Below, piece after piece: positions 53,821-64,000 of a stretch of DNA of 64,000 bases. The position numbers and the translations under genes are program-made. The notes below the pieces were generated by a model. That model saw only the letters and a program-made list of their open reading frames with translations. It was not told the origin of the DNA and did not search any database. Numbering within the stretch: the stretch's first letter is position 1; each line of letters opens with the position of its first letter. The stretch comes from Polytrichum commune (taxonomy: Eukaryota; Streptophyta; Polytrichopsida; Polytrichales; Polytrichaceae): NCBI GenBank assembly GCA_950295325.1, contig OX485803.1:57611554-57675553 (forward strand), given 5' to 3'.

Positions 53821-54448
53821 TCACCCATGCTAGATAAGTGATGCCTTGGTAAAATTGCTTATAGGTGTGAACGAAATGACATTATGGTTAATTTTTAAGT
53901 TAGGTTATTTTACCATTAATGATGTTAAATTTAGAATTAAAAAATAGGACTTACCCATTGGTATGAACCCTCCCTTTAGTAACGAAGGTGTCCGAACTAC
54001 ATAGCCTTTCCTTACATTTGGGCCGTGAATTGAGGTCCTGAACTCGAGGTATTGGACCAGGTTGAGGTCTTGAGACCGAGGCGCCGGACCGGGTTGACAT
54101 CCCGAAATTGAAGTGCCGGGCCAGATTGAAGTCCTGAGTAAGTTGACGTGGCAAGGGAGGGGGGAGTGGGAACAGGCCCGGAGCGAGGGCAGCAGCAAAC
54201 CAAGGAAGGAAAGCCCGTCGTCTCCGGAGGAAACGATCGCCCCACCGAGGGCAAAGGAAAGCCATCGTCGTCATCATGGTCGCATCGCCTTCAGTGGCGC
54301 GGGCTGATCACGGCTGCCTCTCATGAAGACAGGAGCGCACTACGGATTCACTGGATTTCGCAGTGCCCAAAATGATGCCCTGTGGACCCCAGACTTGAGG
54401 CCGAGGCTGTTGTAATACTCTCCTTGCAGAGCAGCCGCAGCAGCAGCT
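53821..54448 (+). promoter_or_regulatory. Upstream region of the 349-residue gene, with 32-bp tandem repeats
   Basis: Three and a half 32-bp units run from 54032 to 54142 (units start at 54032, 54064 and 54096, each about the theme gaggtcttgagaccgaggcg followed by ccggaccgggtt). GC-rich leader sequence follows to the start codon at 54449. The repeat period is not a multiple of three, so coding is unlikely. Confidence 0.7.
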
Positions 54449-57400
54449 ATGGCGGGGTTGGCTTTGGCCATCGATCTGCTGCTGGAGAAGACGCCCGGCC
54501 TGATCATCGCGTCCGCCAAGACCGCGCTGCATTCCACAGCCGCTTTGAATTCGCTTGCCGCTGCTGCTGCCGCTTCCTCGGCTGTCTCGTTCCTGCCCTC
54601 GCAGCCTGCCCTGTTTGCGCACTTCCACGCAAGGTATCCAAACACATTACCATCCTCACTCACACCTCTCCAGACCTCTGAATGTGCACGGAGGAAAAGG
54701 ATCTGCGCAATTGCAAAACGATCTGGTCTCCGGGGGAAGTGCATACCTTCTACTTAGGGTTTGCGGAGTTAGGTCTTGTGGGAAGGGAATGGAAGGAAAC
54801 GGGGGAGATCGGATCTTGATTGGGATCGTATAACGATAGGTTTCATCCTTGGCAGCGTCCGAACGATTTTTCTGAAGTTCAATTTGATCATCTGAGAATC
54901 CCCGGAGAGACCGGAATCGATTGCCTACTGTAGTTAGTTAATCTTCGTTTGAGCGCTACTTCTTGCGTGCATTCATTGCGTGACTTCCTGATGAGCAAGA
55001 GTGCATTGCTGCCGGATCAGCAATTCCGAATATTCTCTCTCTGACCTGGAAAGTTTCATTGGATATTTCGCTGGTCCTCGTCGTTGGAGAGTTCTCTGGC
55101 GCAGAGTGTAGGGATTTGTCAATTGATAGACAAGTGCCCTTCTTATGTCATTTCTATTTATTAAAGGGACTCTAATAAGAGACCGGTAATTATATTACCT
55201 GTTAGTTCATATCAATGTGTGACCCGCTTGCTGTGCACTCTATCGTGTGCTTGTGGGATAGGGCTTTTAGTTAAGTCATAGAGAGTGGTCAACTGTTGGG
55301 AGTATCTGAGAGAGACCATTGAGTTAGGTTGAGATAATTTTGCCAAAAGTATCCAAATTTGCACAAAGGTCAAGCATTGGAATGATTGTGGTCGTTTGAA
55401 GAATTGTAGGCGCTCAACATTACATACAAGAAGTCCATGTATCTGCTTCTGAATAGATCAGAATGGTAGCGTGTAGTTCATGGTGATTTGGTTGTCAATA
55501 TTTATGACTGTATTCTTCTATGTGGAATTGGGTCTCTTGTAAGGGATTGCTGATATCAGTCGGGTGTGGTGAATTGCCACATGTTGTGCATTGTCGGGTT
55601 TTAGGTTAGGTTGAATCTTGAAAACCTTTGTATTTTTGTGAGGACTTTGTAGTGTGGACATAAGTTTGATATAGTCGATCCCCACCTACAGCTGTTTAAG
55701 AACTACTGAATTGGTTGGATCAGGCAATGTTGCACTGGGATTCTTGTTGTGAAAGTTGCTGAATTCTGGGCCTTACAACATTGGTGTTACACAGGGACTG
55801 GAGTGAGCGGGTTGCTTATTGTGATGATGAATCATCAGCTATTGAAACAGATGCATGGGAATCAAGATGGGCACCTATTTGGGAGCCCAAGAGTGATAAT
55901 TATGCCTTGGGAAAGAGATATGATATTGAGTTGAAGCCACTATTTTCAGCTTTCAGACCTAGGGCAATTGGAGCAACAACACTTAGAGCCATACTGGTAA
56001 ATTATTTGCCTTTGCTTGAGGCATATTTGCAACCTGAAGATGATGATTTGGAGGACGATCTTGACAGGCCTGCCCGGTTGCCAATGGATCCAGTTGTCCC
56101 TTTGAAACGGTCTGCTACACATATTGTGCGCGAGGTAATTACTTTTCTCATAGTTTATCACTGATGATTAATACCTAAAGTTTCTCAAGTAGTGTCTTCC
56201 AATGCTAAGAAAGTTTGTATCTTAGAATTTGAAGTTCTGCATGTGGAGTATCCTCTGTTGAGCATGTTTGCATCCAACTAGGTTTACCCTAAATGGCTTG
56301 TTGTTTCTTGATAGAAGGGCACTGGACCTCATCTGCTTTATCTATGACAGGTTTCTGTCATCACCACAAGACGGGTACTAGAGAGAGTAACGGTGCATTA
56401 TGTTTCAAATCGCATGGCATGGAAGCTCCTCAAGGGTAAGGGACTTCTCAAACAGGTTGGAGTGGTGTCCCTTCATTTTGCCAAATTGGTCAATTTGCAA
56501 ACAGTAGCCTGGTAGATTCTGAAAACATGTACTTCTTGTTCCTTATATATCTGTAAGTTGGTCAATTTTGATTGTATTGGTGATGAGTTCCTGCAGATGT
56601 TCCAAAGTCAGCTATGCGAAAAGCAACAAGGGATATGACACATATGCAAATGTTCACTGCTGTTTGCAAAACAACATTCAGAGGTTTGGCTCTAACCTAT
56701 ACTTATTCCTTTAAGCTGCCTTGGTTTTAACAGGATGGATGTTTTCTGGATGGTATGGACCTTTCTTTCTTTCTTTCTTTCACTAAACCAATGGATTACA
56801 AATACATTGGTTAGCCATTTCTAGGCCTAATCAGAGGATGACTTGAAATCTCATGGCTGCAGCGCATGCACTTGGGGTACTAGCCAATTGGATGGTGCAG
56901 TTGGCTCTTGACATTTATAGGAGCATCCAGAACTCCTTGACTGTGAGGACCAAGGAAGGGAGGCCTGCTGGAATGGATTGCAAAGAGCTGAAGCGACTAG
57001 CAAGGAGGACAGCAGGAAACACACTGAAGGGGAGTGCATCTCTCATCCTGGCCTCATTTGGTGCTGGCCTTGGCACAATCCTCATCAGGCCTTCCACAGG
57101 AACCTGGATCGGTATTCTCCCTACTATACTAACACCATCTCATTTACGTTGTCCTCAACCATCAAGTATCCCTTCATACTTCAGTGGACTCCAAGTCTAC
57201 CAGTTGATCACATACCATCACTTGTGGAGTAATACTACATTAAAATTTGCAATGAGTGTGGATGGGAAAAGCAATGTTAAGCCTGTGTACATGTGCTACT
57301 TAGGCCACTTTACACTATGGCCAAGGGCTGTGACCATGAAGTTGTGACGAGGGCCCTTGAAACTCATCTGAAGGCTGTGCCTTGAGAAATTCAGATTGAT

Positions 57401-58017
57401 TTTTTGTGTGGTCATGGGCCTTGATGTATAGTGTAAAGACAGTCACAAACGGGCTCTGAACCGAATGCTATTCTGTTACTGTCCTACTCATGGGGGGCCC
57501 TCTACATAATAAGTTGTAATAATCAAGGGCTGTAAGATTCAGAAGTGCCATGGTCTTCTGGTTTTTGTTAGAGCCACCTCTTTTAGGTGGGCTTGATGCA
57601 AAATCCGGTAGACCAAGAAACATTATCCATTGGATTCCATGTAGGTTTTTCAGACAGTTAAATTTGCTTGGTCCTTGAGGCTCTCAAGCCCTAGTGTAAA
57701 GTGAAATGAGACAGTCCTGGCATATTCCACCAATGAAAGATTTTCAATATCAATGGTTGCAGGCCCTCAGGCTCTAGTGCCTCTAACACCACCTCATTCA
57801 TATCTTCCTCAACCCTTGAGTGTTTGGTCACCGTCATCTTCCAGTTTGAAGGGAAGCTCTTTGTTTCAATGAGTAATATTCTTCTGAAAGTGAGTTTCCA
57901 TCTGCCAATGCAGGTTGTGCTGCTGGTGATTTTGCTGGGCCTTTCCTGATAGGCATTTGGTTGGACACCTGGATTGTGTACGGCACTTTCAACCCTGGGT
58001 CTGATAGAGGGCAATAA
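54449..58017 (+). CDS. Conserved plant protein of unknown function, 349 residues
   Basis: Six exons join in frame with GT...AG introns: 54449-54633, 55795-56134, 56351-56435, 56597-56683, 56863-57111 and 57914-58017. The N-terminal 60 residues are Ala/Leu/Ser-rich with few acids and could be a transit peptide. Exon 2 has DWSERVAYCDDES and WAPIWEPKSDNYALGKRYDI, then an acidic cluster (EDDDLEDDLD). Exons 3-5 carry VITTRRVLERVTVHYVSNRM, AWKLLKDVPKSAMRKATRDM and FGAGLGTILIRPSTGTWIG; exon 6 ends AAGDFAGPFLIGIWLDTW and VYGTF. Two weak hydrophobic stretches near the C terminus (LILASFGAGLGTILI and FLIGIWLDTWIVY) suggest membrane association. I recall similar proteins annotated only as uncharacterised in many land plants and cannot give a function. 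The start ATG is the first in frame and the splice phases all agree. Confidence 0.85.
57300..57710. mobile_element. Inverted-repeat element inside intron 5 of the 349-residue gene
   Basis: The left part GGCCACTTTACACTATGGCC is mirrored twice: around 57405-57440 (ggtcatgggccttgatgtatagtgtaaag) and around 57672-57705 (ctcaagccctagtgtaaagtg). The text resembles the GGCCACTTCACAC ends of the TTA-flanked MITE at 34517. It is probably a related MITE or a nested pair. The ends and target duplication are not clear. It lies wholly within an intron. Confidence 0.5.
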
Positions 58018-58960
58018 GTCTCAAAAATGACCCGTACAGGCAAAGTGTGCATTCAGCACCATTTCCCACATTAAGTGGTAGGCTATTGGAGCGTCCCAGC
58101 TCAAGGCACCTTCGGCAATTTTTTTGGTTTCAGATGTGTGTGCTCATGCTGGAATCGATCGATATTGCTGATATTACAGACTCGTGAGTGTAATTTTTTT
58201 TGTGTACCAAGCAGCTGATTGTGTTGGTACAAAATATGAGGAGCACAAATCGGAACAGCAAGATCTAGAGGCACTGGCTGGTGCCAGCACAGGATGTAGT
58301 TTACTAGCAGAGGAAGTTGAAGGTAAAAAGAAAGTCATTTGGTGTTACAGTGGGTATTCAATTGGACATGCATGAATTGCACACCTGAATAATCACCCTG
58401 AACCTAGGGTGGATTGTGACTTCAAAGTGTCCTTGTTACAACAAGCCGGATCACATTGTCCCATTCATCAGTGAATACTTTTGGAATGCTATTGGCAGTA
58501 AATCACACAATTTGCACCTCAGGCATGTTTAAGTTGGCTTTGGTCTGTTCAGTCTAGGCCCTATCCACAATGTACCTTCCTTTATCCAGTGCCTTTGAAG
58601 TTTGTACTGTTTCCATCACGATGCCATGCCAAACAAGTGGCGTCTTATTGACTGAATAGGAAGTTGTGATTGAATGTTTTCCTTTATTGATAGTTTTCCC
58701 ACTGTTGAACGTCCAAGGATAACCATTTGCTAAGTTTTAGTTGTGGACCTTAGATCGGTTTCAAATCCCACAACAGTGGAGAAGGGAATTGTCATATGTG
58801 AGTGTACCTCGCTCATTGAACATCAAAGCTATGCAACCCAGACTTACATTTTTAGTTGATTTGACATGGACATCAGCTATAAAGGCCCTAAATTAGTCTA
58901 CTCGAGGTCATTTGGGATGAATCTGTAACAAACTTATAGGGGGTTAATTTTTTATGTTGG
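58018..58960. other. 3' region of the 349-residue gene and spacer, no gene seen
   Basis: Probable 3' untranslated region followed by text without supported coding. The frame at 58184-58375 has no recognisable motif. Confidence 0.45.
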
Positions 58961-58964
58961 ATGG

Positions 58965-59365
58965 ACGAGAGGTACGCTTGTCTACCAATCCAGGTTCCTG
59001 TGGAAGGCCTGATGAGGACTGTGCCAAGGCCAGCACCAAATGAGGCCAGGATGAGAGGTGCAAATCCCCTCAAGTTTTGTTTCCCGCTGTCCTCCTTGCT
59101 AGTCGCTTCAGCTCTTTGCAATCCTTTCCAGCAGGGCTCCCTCAGTCCTCACAGGCAAGGAGGTCTGGATGCTCTTATAAATGTGAAGAGCCACCTGCAC
59201 CATCCCAAGTGTATGCACGGCAGCCTTTAGATTTCAAAGTAGATAATCTGATTAGGCCTAGAAATGGCTAACCAATGTATTTTGTAATCCATTGGTTTAG
59301 TGGAAGAAAGAAAGAAAGAAAGAATGAGGCCCCTCCTCACCATTCAGAAAACATCTGTCGTGTTA
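58965..59365 (-). pseudogene. Inverted partial copy of exon 5 region of the 349-residue gene
   Basis: The reverse complement of this segment matches 56730-57115: part of intron 4 including its ctttcttt tract and aaaccaatggattacaaa(a)tacattggttagcc text, then most of exon 5 ending PLILASFGAGLGTVLIRPST and GTWIG. The copy lost a short segment near the exon start, so the exon 5 frame is broken, and the GGTATTC donor is changed (TTGGTAGACA). The copy points toward the parent gene, tail to tail, with about 1.9 kb between the parent exon and the copy. It is not expected to encode protein. Confidence 0.9.
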
Positions 59366-60029
59366 AAATACATGATTGAGTGTTGGTTCTTGGTATGTAC
59401 ATGCACCTTTGATTGAAATTGAGAATCCCGTTTTAGAACGTTATGCCATTATGGATTGAGTAGCTAAAAAACAAGTAACCCAATCTAGAAGATGTTGGAA
59501 ACAGCCTAAAGATTAACCTCCATATGGAAGTTATGTCCATGCTTGTGATGTGGACGGAGAAGAGCTCGAAGAACTGATCTTAGAACAAGGGAATGTTTTC
59601 GACAATGATTTGCCATAAAGGACCTCACGGATTGTTGTCTTTGATGTTTTTCAATTTAAAAAACATTAAAAAAATTCTACAATATTTTAAATAATGCCAC
59701 CTCCGACCTCTAGAATAAAAGATGCAACACTAGTTATGCCCCAAAAAAATTCCCAGAGGCTGATGAATGGAGATTTGAAATATAGAAACGTAATTGGAGA
59801 AAGAAGAGACGCCACCGGATGAGCTTTAAGGTTAGGTTCCTCAGGTGCTTGCATTCAATGGCAGTACATTGGAAGGGGTGTAAAGTTAGTGAGGCCATTA
59901 TTCAAGTTCTAGGCTACCACTTGACTTCAAGTGCAAATTCCTCCATCAATTCATGCGTACCAACTTAACCCGTCGTTATATGACCCCCTCTCTCCATGAT
60001 CCACCACAACATTAAACATTCATCACACC

Positions 60030-60250
60030 TCCGTCCGTGCCCGGGGGAGAATGTTTCATCCAAAGGCTCATTCGGCCTACATATGATGGTAACCGATGTG
60101 CCGTCTACAAATTAAGTGATTGTGGGGTTTACATTAGGGTCCGGGTCCAAAATAACTTGGAAGTTCAAAATAATGGTGGACCCGGTATGTATTTAGGTGA
60201 ATGCGTGGTGCCCTCACACATAAACACACCAAATGCGACTCACTGATTAA
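60030..60250 (+). repeat. Repeat unit, second copy at 60730-60905
   Basis: Shared text includes gggagaatgtttc(a/g)tccaaa, gctcattcggcctacatatg, atggtaacc(g/a)atgtg, tttacattagggtc, and ggacccggt(a/g)tgtat followed by taggtgaatgc. The pair frames a copy of the 11.84-kb repeat. Family unknown. Confidence 0.8.
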
Positions 60251-60424
60251 CACCGTACAAATTTAGGGATGGCAAACCAACCCCCTCATCACTATCACAG
60301 CTGGAGTAAGAGGGGCTACACATGAGCACATGAGCACTCCATTAACAAACTTGCCAATCTAAAAATCCCAAAATCTATCATTAAAATTCTCATGAAAAAC
60401 ATACACCATATTGCCATCAAAGAT

Positions 60425-60635
60425 CTCACGTACCTTGTCCTAAACAAAAGGAAACTCGATAATAAACAAACACCCATCCCCCCCCCCCCAACATAGACTG
60501 GGATAACCTATACACCCCCAGAGCCCATCTCCCAAAGGAGGCATAACGCCTTATACTGCATCACGATACCCATGATTAGCAATAGGCCAACGGGCTCACA
60601 TTCGACCCGGTACTTAGATACGGGCTTTATTTTTT
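60425..60635 (+). repeat. Second copy of the 11840-12055 repeat
   Basis: See the matching phrases given for 11840-12055. A run of about 13 C (60478-60490) interrupts this copy. Confidence 0.75.
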
Positions 60636-60655
60636 TATTTATGAATGCGTAGTAT

Positions 60656-61160
60656 TAGTAATCAACATCAATAAATGGCTTCAAAGAACCTATCCAAGTT
60701 TATCAATATTGTAGTACCAACCATACACGGACAGGGGAGAATGTTTCGTCCAAAAGCTCATTCGGCCTACATATGATGGTAACCAATGTGTTGTCTACAA
60801 TTTAAGTGATGGTGGAGTTTACATTAGGGTCTAGGTCCAAGAAACTTGGGAGTTCAAAACAATGATGGACCCGGTGTGTATATAGGTGAATGCATGGTAT
60901 CAATAATCACCATCAATAAATGGCTTCAAAGAACCTATCCGGGTTTATCAAAATTGTAGTACCAACCATAGACTGATACTTGGTGGGTATTTGAAGGTGT
61001 ACGATTTTTGTATATGTGAGTTATTGTTTGGGTCTATAGTATTATGTAGCATGTTTGATACTGAGGTGATTTGAGTAGTACGGAGGTTCTTGCATGGGCC
61101 ATAGACCTGAATGGTATTAAAAACAAAATCATCATCAAATGCCCATATCTTACTACACAA
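60656..61160 (+). repeat. Reiterated repeat block related to 555-830
   Basis: The phrase atcaataaatggcttcaaag followed by aacctatcc and gtttatcaa(t/a)attgtagta occurs at 60668-60725 and again at 60910-60965. The second copy continues into text that matches 620-830. Between them is the second copy of the 60030-60250 repeat, so the block is a mosaic of short direct repeats. Confidence 0.7.
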
Positions 61161-61620
61161 TTTATGGTATTTAGTGTCGCTTGTGTAATAATGTCACTTC
61201 TCCTATTTTGGGGCATATGCTAGGTTATACTAATGATCAACAACTTCACCATCATTGTCACCTCATGACACTTGGCATTCAAGTGCGCTTGTCAATATCT
61301 TGGCATCAATATGTTTAATCGTGCAATGAGGTGTATGCTTACGTTACACAATGGTCTATAAGTTGACCAAAGTGTACACAAATGACACTTGCCCTTAGCA
61401 TGCTCAATAGTATCTTCCCCTTGCAAAATTACCCATCTCAAGTATCCTATTGTGCTACGCTAAATGTCATCATGTAAATACATTTTCACTTTAGAAAGCT
61501 ACTTGTGTTAATGAATGATAACATATTGGCAATTAGCAAACGTGACATTTGGAGACCTCTAGGCATCTAGTTTAGGCCCTTTCACAAATAGTGTACATGA
61601 CACTCGAGTAGAGGCACCCA
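61160..61620 (+). repeat. Intact copy of the repeat split at 52310-53820
   Basis: It matches the two halves at 52310-52687 and 53684-53815 in reverse orientation and lacks the 1-kb insertion found there, thereby giving the empty site cacttggcattcaagtgcgc at about 61268-61288. Confidence 0.8.
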
Positions 61621-61639
61621 TAACCGATCACTTAAGAGA

Positions 61640-61940
61640 TTTTGCACGAGATCCGAAGAAGTATAAGGCGGTGCAAAATTTCCCATTAAGGAAGATTAAG
61701 GGGACTGCAATATTTTTCAATAATTTTACTCCATTAATTGACATTTATGTGAACTTTTGAAGCCAAAAGTTGGCCCGAACGTATTACCAATGTCTAGAGA
61801 TTGCCATAACCACTTATTTTGACCGCTCACTCCTCACTTTAGCACTCAAAACTAGGACATGTGTCATGGCACTATTGGTTCTGGCATGATCAAAATTTCA
61901 GTACACTATAGATTGCCGATGGGGTCTTTGATTGGGAACA
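61640..61940 (-). repeat. Inverted copy of the 12065-12430 repeat
   Basis: See the matching phrases given for 12065-12430, such as gccataaccact, ctcactcctcactttagcac, aactaggacatgtgtcatgg and tagattgccgatggggtctt. Confidence 0.65.
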
Positions 61941-62010
61941 TACGCCTCTACTATAAATACCATAAATTGTGTAATGTTAAGCCACTCCTAAGTACGATGA
62001 GATTGAACTA

Positions 62011-62600
62011 TGTGATTAAAAAAAAATAGACCCACTCCAAGCCCAATAGGGACCTCCAAGATCATGTTAACAAATACCATGTGGCAAGTGACTATGATGT
62101 CAATAATGAAAGAGTCACTTAATGTATGTTGATGGTTGGTTCACATGGAGTCCCAAGTCCCAAGTCCCAAGTCCCAAGTATGACACGGATGCTTACATGG
62201 CAATGCTTTTTGGAGGTGAGGCTCAAGACTTGTGTTGAGAGTTGGGGTTTAGTTTTCTCCTCGACCCAACTCACAACACAAGTCTTGAGCCTCACCTCCA
62301 AAAACTATTGCCATGTAAGCATCCGTGTCATACTTGAGACCGTGATTAAAAAAATAGACCCACTCCAAGCCCAATAGAGACCTCCAAGATCATGTTAACA
62401 AATACCACGTGGCAAGTGACTGTGATGTCAATAATGAAAGAGTCAGTTCATGTATGTTGACGGCTGGTTCACATGGGGTCCCAAGTCCCAAGTCCCAAGT
62501 ATAACACGGATGCCTACATGGCAACACATTCTGGAGGTGAGGCTCAAGACTTGTGTTGCGAGTTGGGTCGAGCAAAAAGCTAAACCCCAACCCCCAACAC
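62011..62600. repeat. Tandem duplication containing a 72-bp-arm hairpin element
   Basis: Unit 1 is 62011-62340 and unit 2 starts at 62341; both begin gtgattaaaa...atagacccac and run through ccaagcccaatag(g/a)gacctcc and tggttcacatgg(a/g)gtcccaag. Unit 1 holds an inverted repeat with arms of about 72 bp (62168-62239 and 62265-62336) and a loop of about 25 bases. Unit 2 keeps the left arm but lacks the right one. The arms share text with the MITE at 51148-51544. Confidence 0.85.
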
Positions 62601-62619
62601 AAGTCCCGTCCCGTGAATA

Positions 62620-63399
62620 ATTTTTTTTACTGAATAAGCAAGATCCTATTTTGATGAAACTTAACCACATTTCAATGGTTTCTTGAGGCTCCAAAGTTGG
62701 GACTTGGCCCCCATGTTGGGACTTGGGACTTGGGACCCCTGCATGTTGGGACTTGGGACCCCTGAGTGTTAATTGCCACACCCCCCCCCCCCTCCCGCCG
62801 TCGCTAGAGTGACACAGCACGATAATTAACAGTATTAGATAATGTAGAAAAAGATGTGTGTTTTATTAGCTAAAGGCTCTGCGGCCAAGGCTGTACGATT
62901 CTGACATATGGATAATGCCACGCTGGTACCGACACCCTGCGTGACGTCATCGGATGGGATAATTATGCCACGTCAGCTCCCACAAAGTGAAAGGTATACC
63001 CATACATTATAATTATACACTCACACACTTTAACCTTAAATGCCCAACAAGCCAAAAAGTGTTTGTGAGCGTTTTCCAAAGATGTATTTTTTAAAGTCAA
63101 TCTTTAATTCTTTTTTCTTTTTGTGTTTTCCCCTTGCACCTTGACATAAGTAAAGGTATGCACCGTCCGTATATAGCAAACTGATCGAAATCTTATATCA
63201 ACGAGTCTAAGATATGGACTTTGAAGTGGTTTAGGGTTTAGCGATGCATAATTGCTTACATGTTGGGGCAATTTCAGAATCGGTCCAACAATCATAAGAG
63301 GTTTAGGAATTTGGAAGTGCTCACAATGGGATAACACTCCTTGGTGGTTGCTCGCGATTATTGTATGAGAGACTAAGGGCAGGCATGCCCATGTGTTGC
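62620..63399. other. Intergenic with two bZIP-type ACGT boxes, no gene recognised
   Basis: Reiterations of gttgggacttgggac(cc) at 62697-62767 belong to the ends of the 62-kb element. At 62942-62949 stands TGACGTCA and at 62968-62977 CCACGTCAGC, both ACGT-core elements of the type bound by plant bZIP factors, within a short duplicated text (ggataatgccacgctgg / gataattatgccacgtcag). No adjoining gene is visible inside the window, so a promoter role is only a guess. Confidence 0.4.
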
Positions 63400-63855
63400 C
63401 TGTTATGGAGTGGGAGATTAGGTGTTGTCAATGTCGGCAAAGCTTTAAACGAGATGTTGTTGGCCAAGCGCTCTCATGTGGAGTGAGAGGACCAACACAC
63501 GAGAGAAATAGTTTTGCCTTGTTGTCAAACATGCAAGTTGGGATGTGGTTGACATCGCGTTTACTAGAATTGATCATATTTTTTATTTATTAAAAAAAAA
63601 CAGAATGATTGCTATAAATTCAAAGAAAATTGGGTGAGTGTTGAATAATATGACATGTCATCATGAGGAACATTGATGTAGAAGATGACAACATCGACTT
63701 CACACCATATTGTTTGTGCAATTAAATGAATTTTTTTTTTCATGCGCTCAACTCCCCCTCCTCGCGCTTAACCTATGCCCTACAATTGTGCAGGTCATTT
63801 GTTCCCATTCTTAGGAAACATTCGTGCACACTTTCATGTGGAGGGGGTGGGGGGT
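63400..63855 (+). repeat. Second copy of the 35230-35700 repeat
   Basis: See the matching phrases given for 35230-35700. After 63855 the last 145 bases repeat agtagtcaagtaggtcaaca and caagtgctcaagaagctcaaca phrases and hold no gene. Confidence 0.6.
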
Positions 63856-64000
63856 CAAGTAGTCAAGTAGGTCAACACATGGAAGTGTGCCCAATCACTC
63901 AAGTGCTCAAGAAGCTCAACATGTATACGAGACTCTCCACTACACTGGTATGTACATATGATTGGTGCCAAGGCTTGAGCTTCACGGAGTCATTGTGGTG

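Noticed and set aside
56762-56786. CTTT microsatellite in intron 4 as an independent feature
   Set aside because: It is simple sequence; it matters only because its inverted counterpart at about 59304-59323 confirms the inverted duplication.
59077-59271. Plus-strand frames over the inverted exon copy
   Set aside because: They are antisense readings of the duplicated exon 5 segment.

Overview
The window looks like nuclear DNA of a land plant. Its genes have several introns with GT/AG borders, introns of roughly 0.1 to 1.2 kb, and a plant-only family (SOSEKI) beside a plant-type leucine-rich-repeat receptor kinase. Most of the rest is transposon-derived. About one host gene per 16 kb and the mix of decayed pogo-, Harbinger- and Ty3-type elements would suit a bryophyte or another seed-free plant, but that placement is a weak inference. 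I see no bacterial, organellar or viral gene block and no CRISPR array.

Four host genes can be assembled exon by exon. (1) 6299-3700, minus: a SOSEKI (DUF966, DIX-like polymerising domain) cell-polarity protein of about 696 residues. (2) 27473-28318, plus: a 281-residue probable mitochondrial protein ending in an oxidoreductase-like (OXLD1-type) cysteine motif. (3) 38410-42126, plus: a 930-residue receptor kinase with 14 LRRs and a non-RD kinase domain, three exons. (4) 54449-58017, plus: a 349-residue plant protein of unknown function, six exons. The genes do not form an operon or an evident pathway. The SOSEKI protein and the receptor kinase both act at the plasma membrane or cell cortex, but nothing in the sequence links them.

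Mobile DNA. 13745-17657 is a nearly intact PIF/Harbinger element with TTA target duplications, an intact transposase gene, and a Myb-like ORF1 broken by one in-frame TAG, whose intron holds a minisatellite. 21067-26408 is a decayed minus-strand Ty3/gypsy retrotransposon with two 511-bp LTRs. 31.8-33.5 kb is a pogo/Tigger-like transposase relic split by a small inverted-repeat element. 47.6-48.96 kb is a relic with a SWIM zinc finger. 46.6-46.8 kb is a tRNA-derived SINE. Small inverted-repeat elements lie at 11374-11725, 32335-32736, 34517-35007, 51148-51544, 52688-53683, 57300-57710 and 62011-62600. Unnamed repeat families recur between the left end (0.5, 8, 10-12 kb), 35 kb, 52-54 kb and the right end (60-64 kb).

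Structures that most deserve a second look: a long near-perfect inverted repeat just downstream of the OXLD1-like gene (28.9-29.24 kb); an inverted, broken copy of exon 5 of the 349-residue gene about 1 kb beyond that gene (59.0-59.4 kb); a 170-codon relic frame interrupted only by two TAG codons (36.45-36.97 kb); a tandem array with a period near 213 bp (49.15-49.99 kb); a tandem duplication in the SOSEKI upstream region; and an inverted fragment of integrase sequence next to the 5' LTR of the gypsy element.
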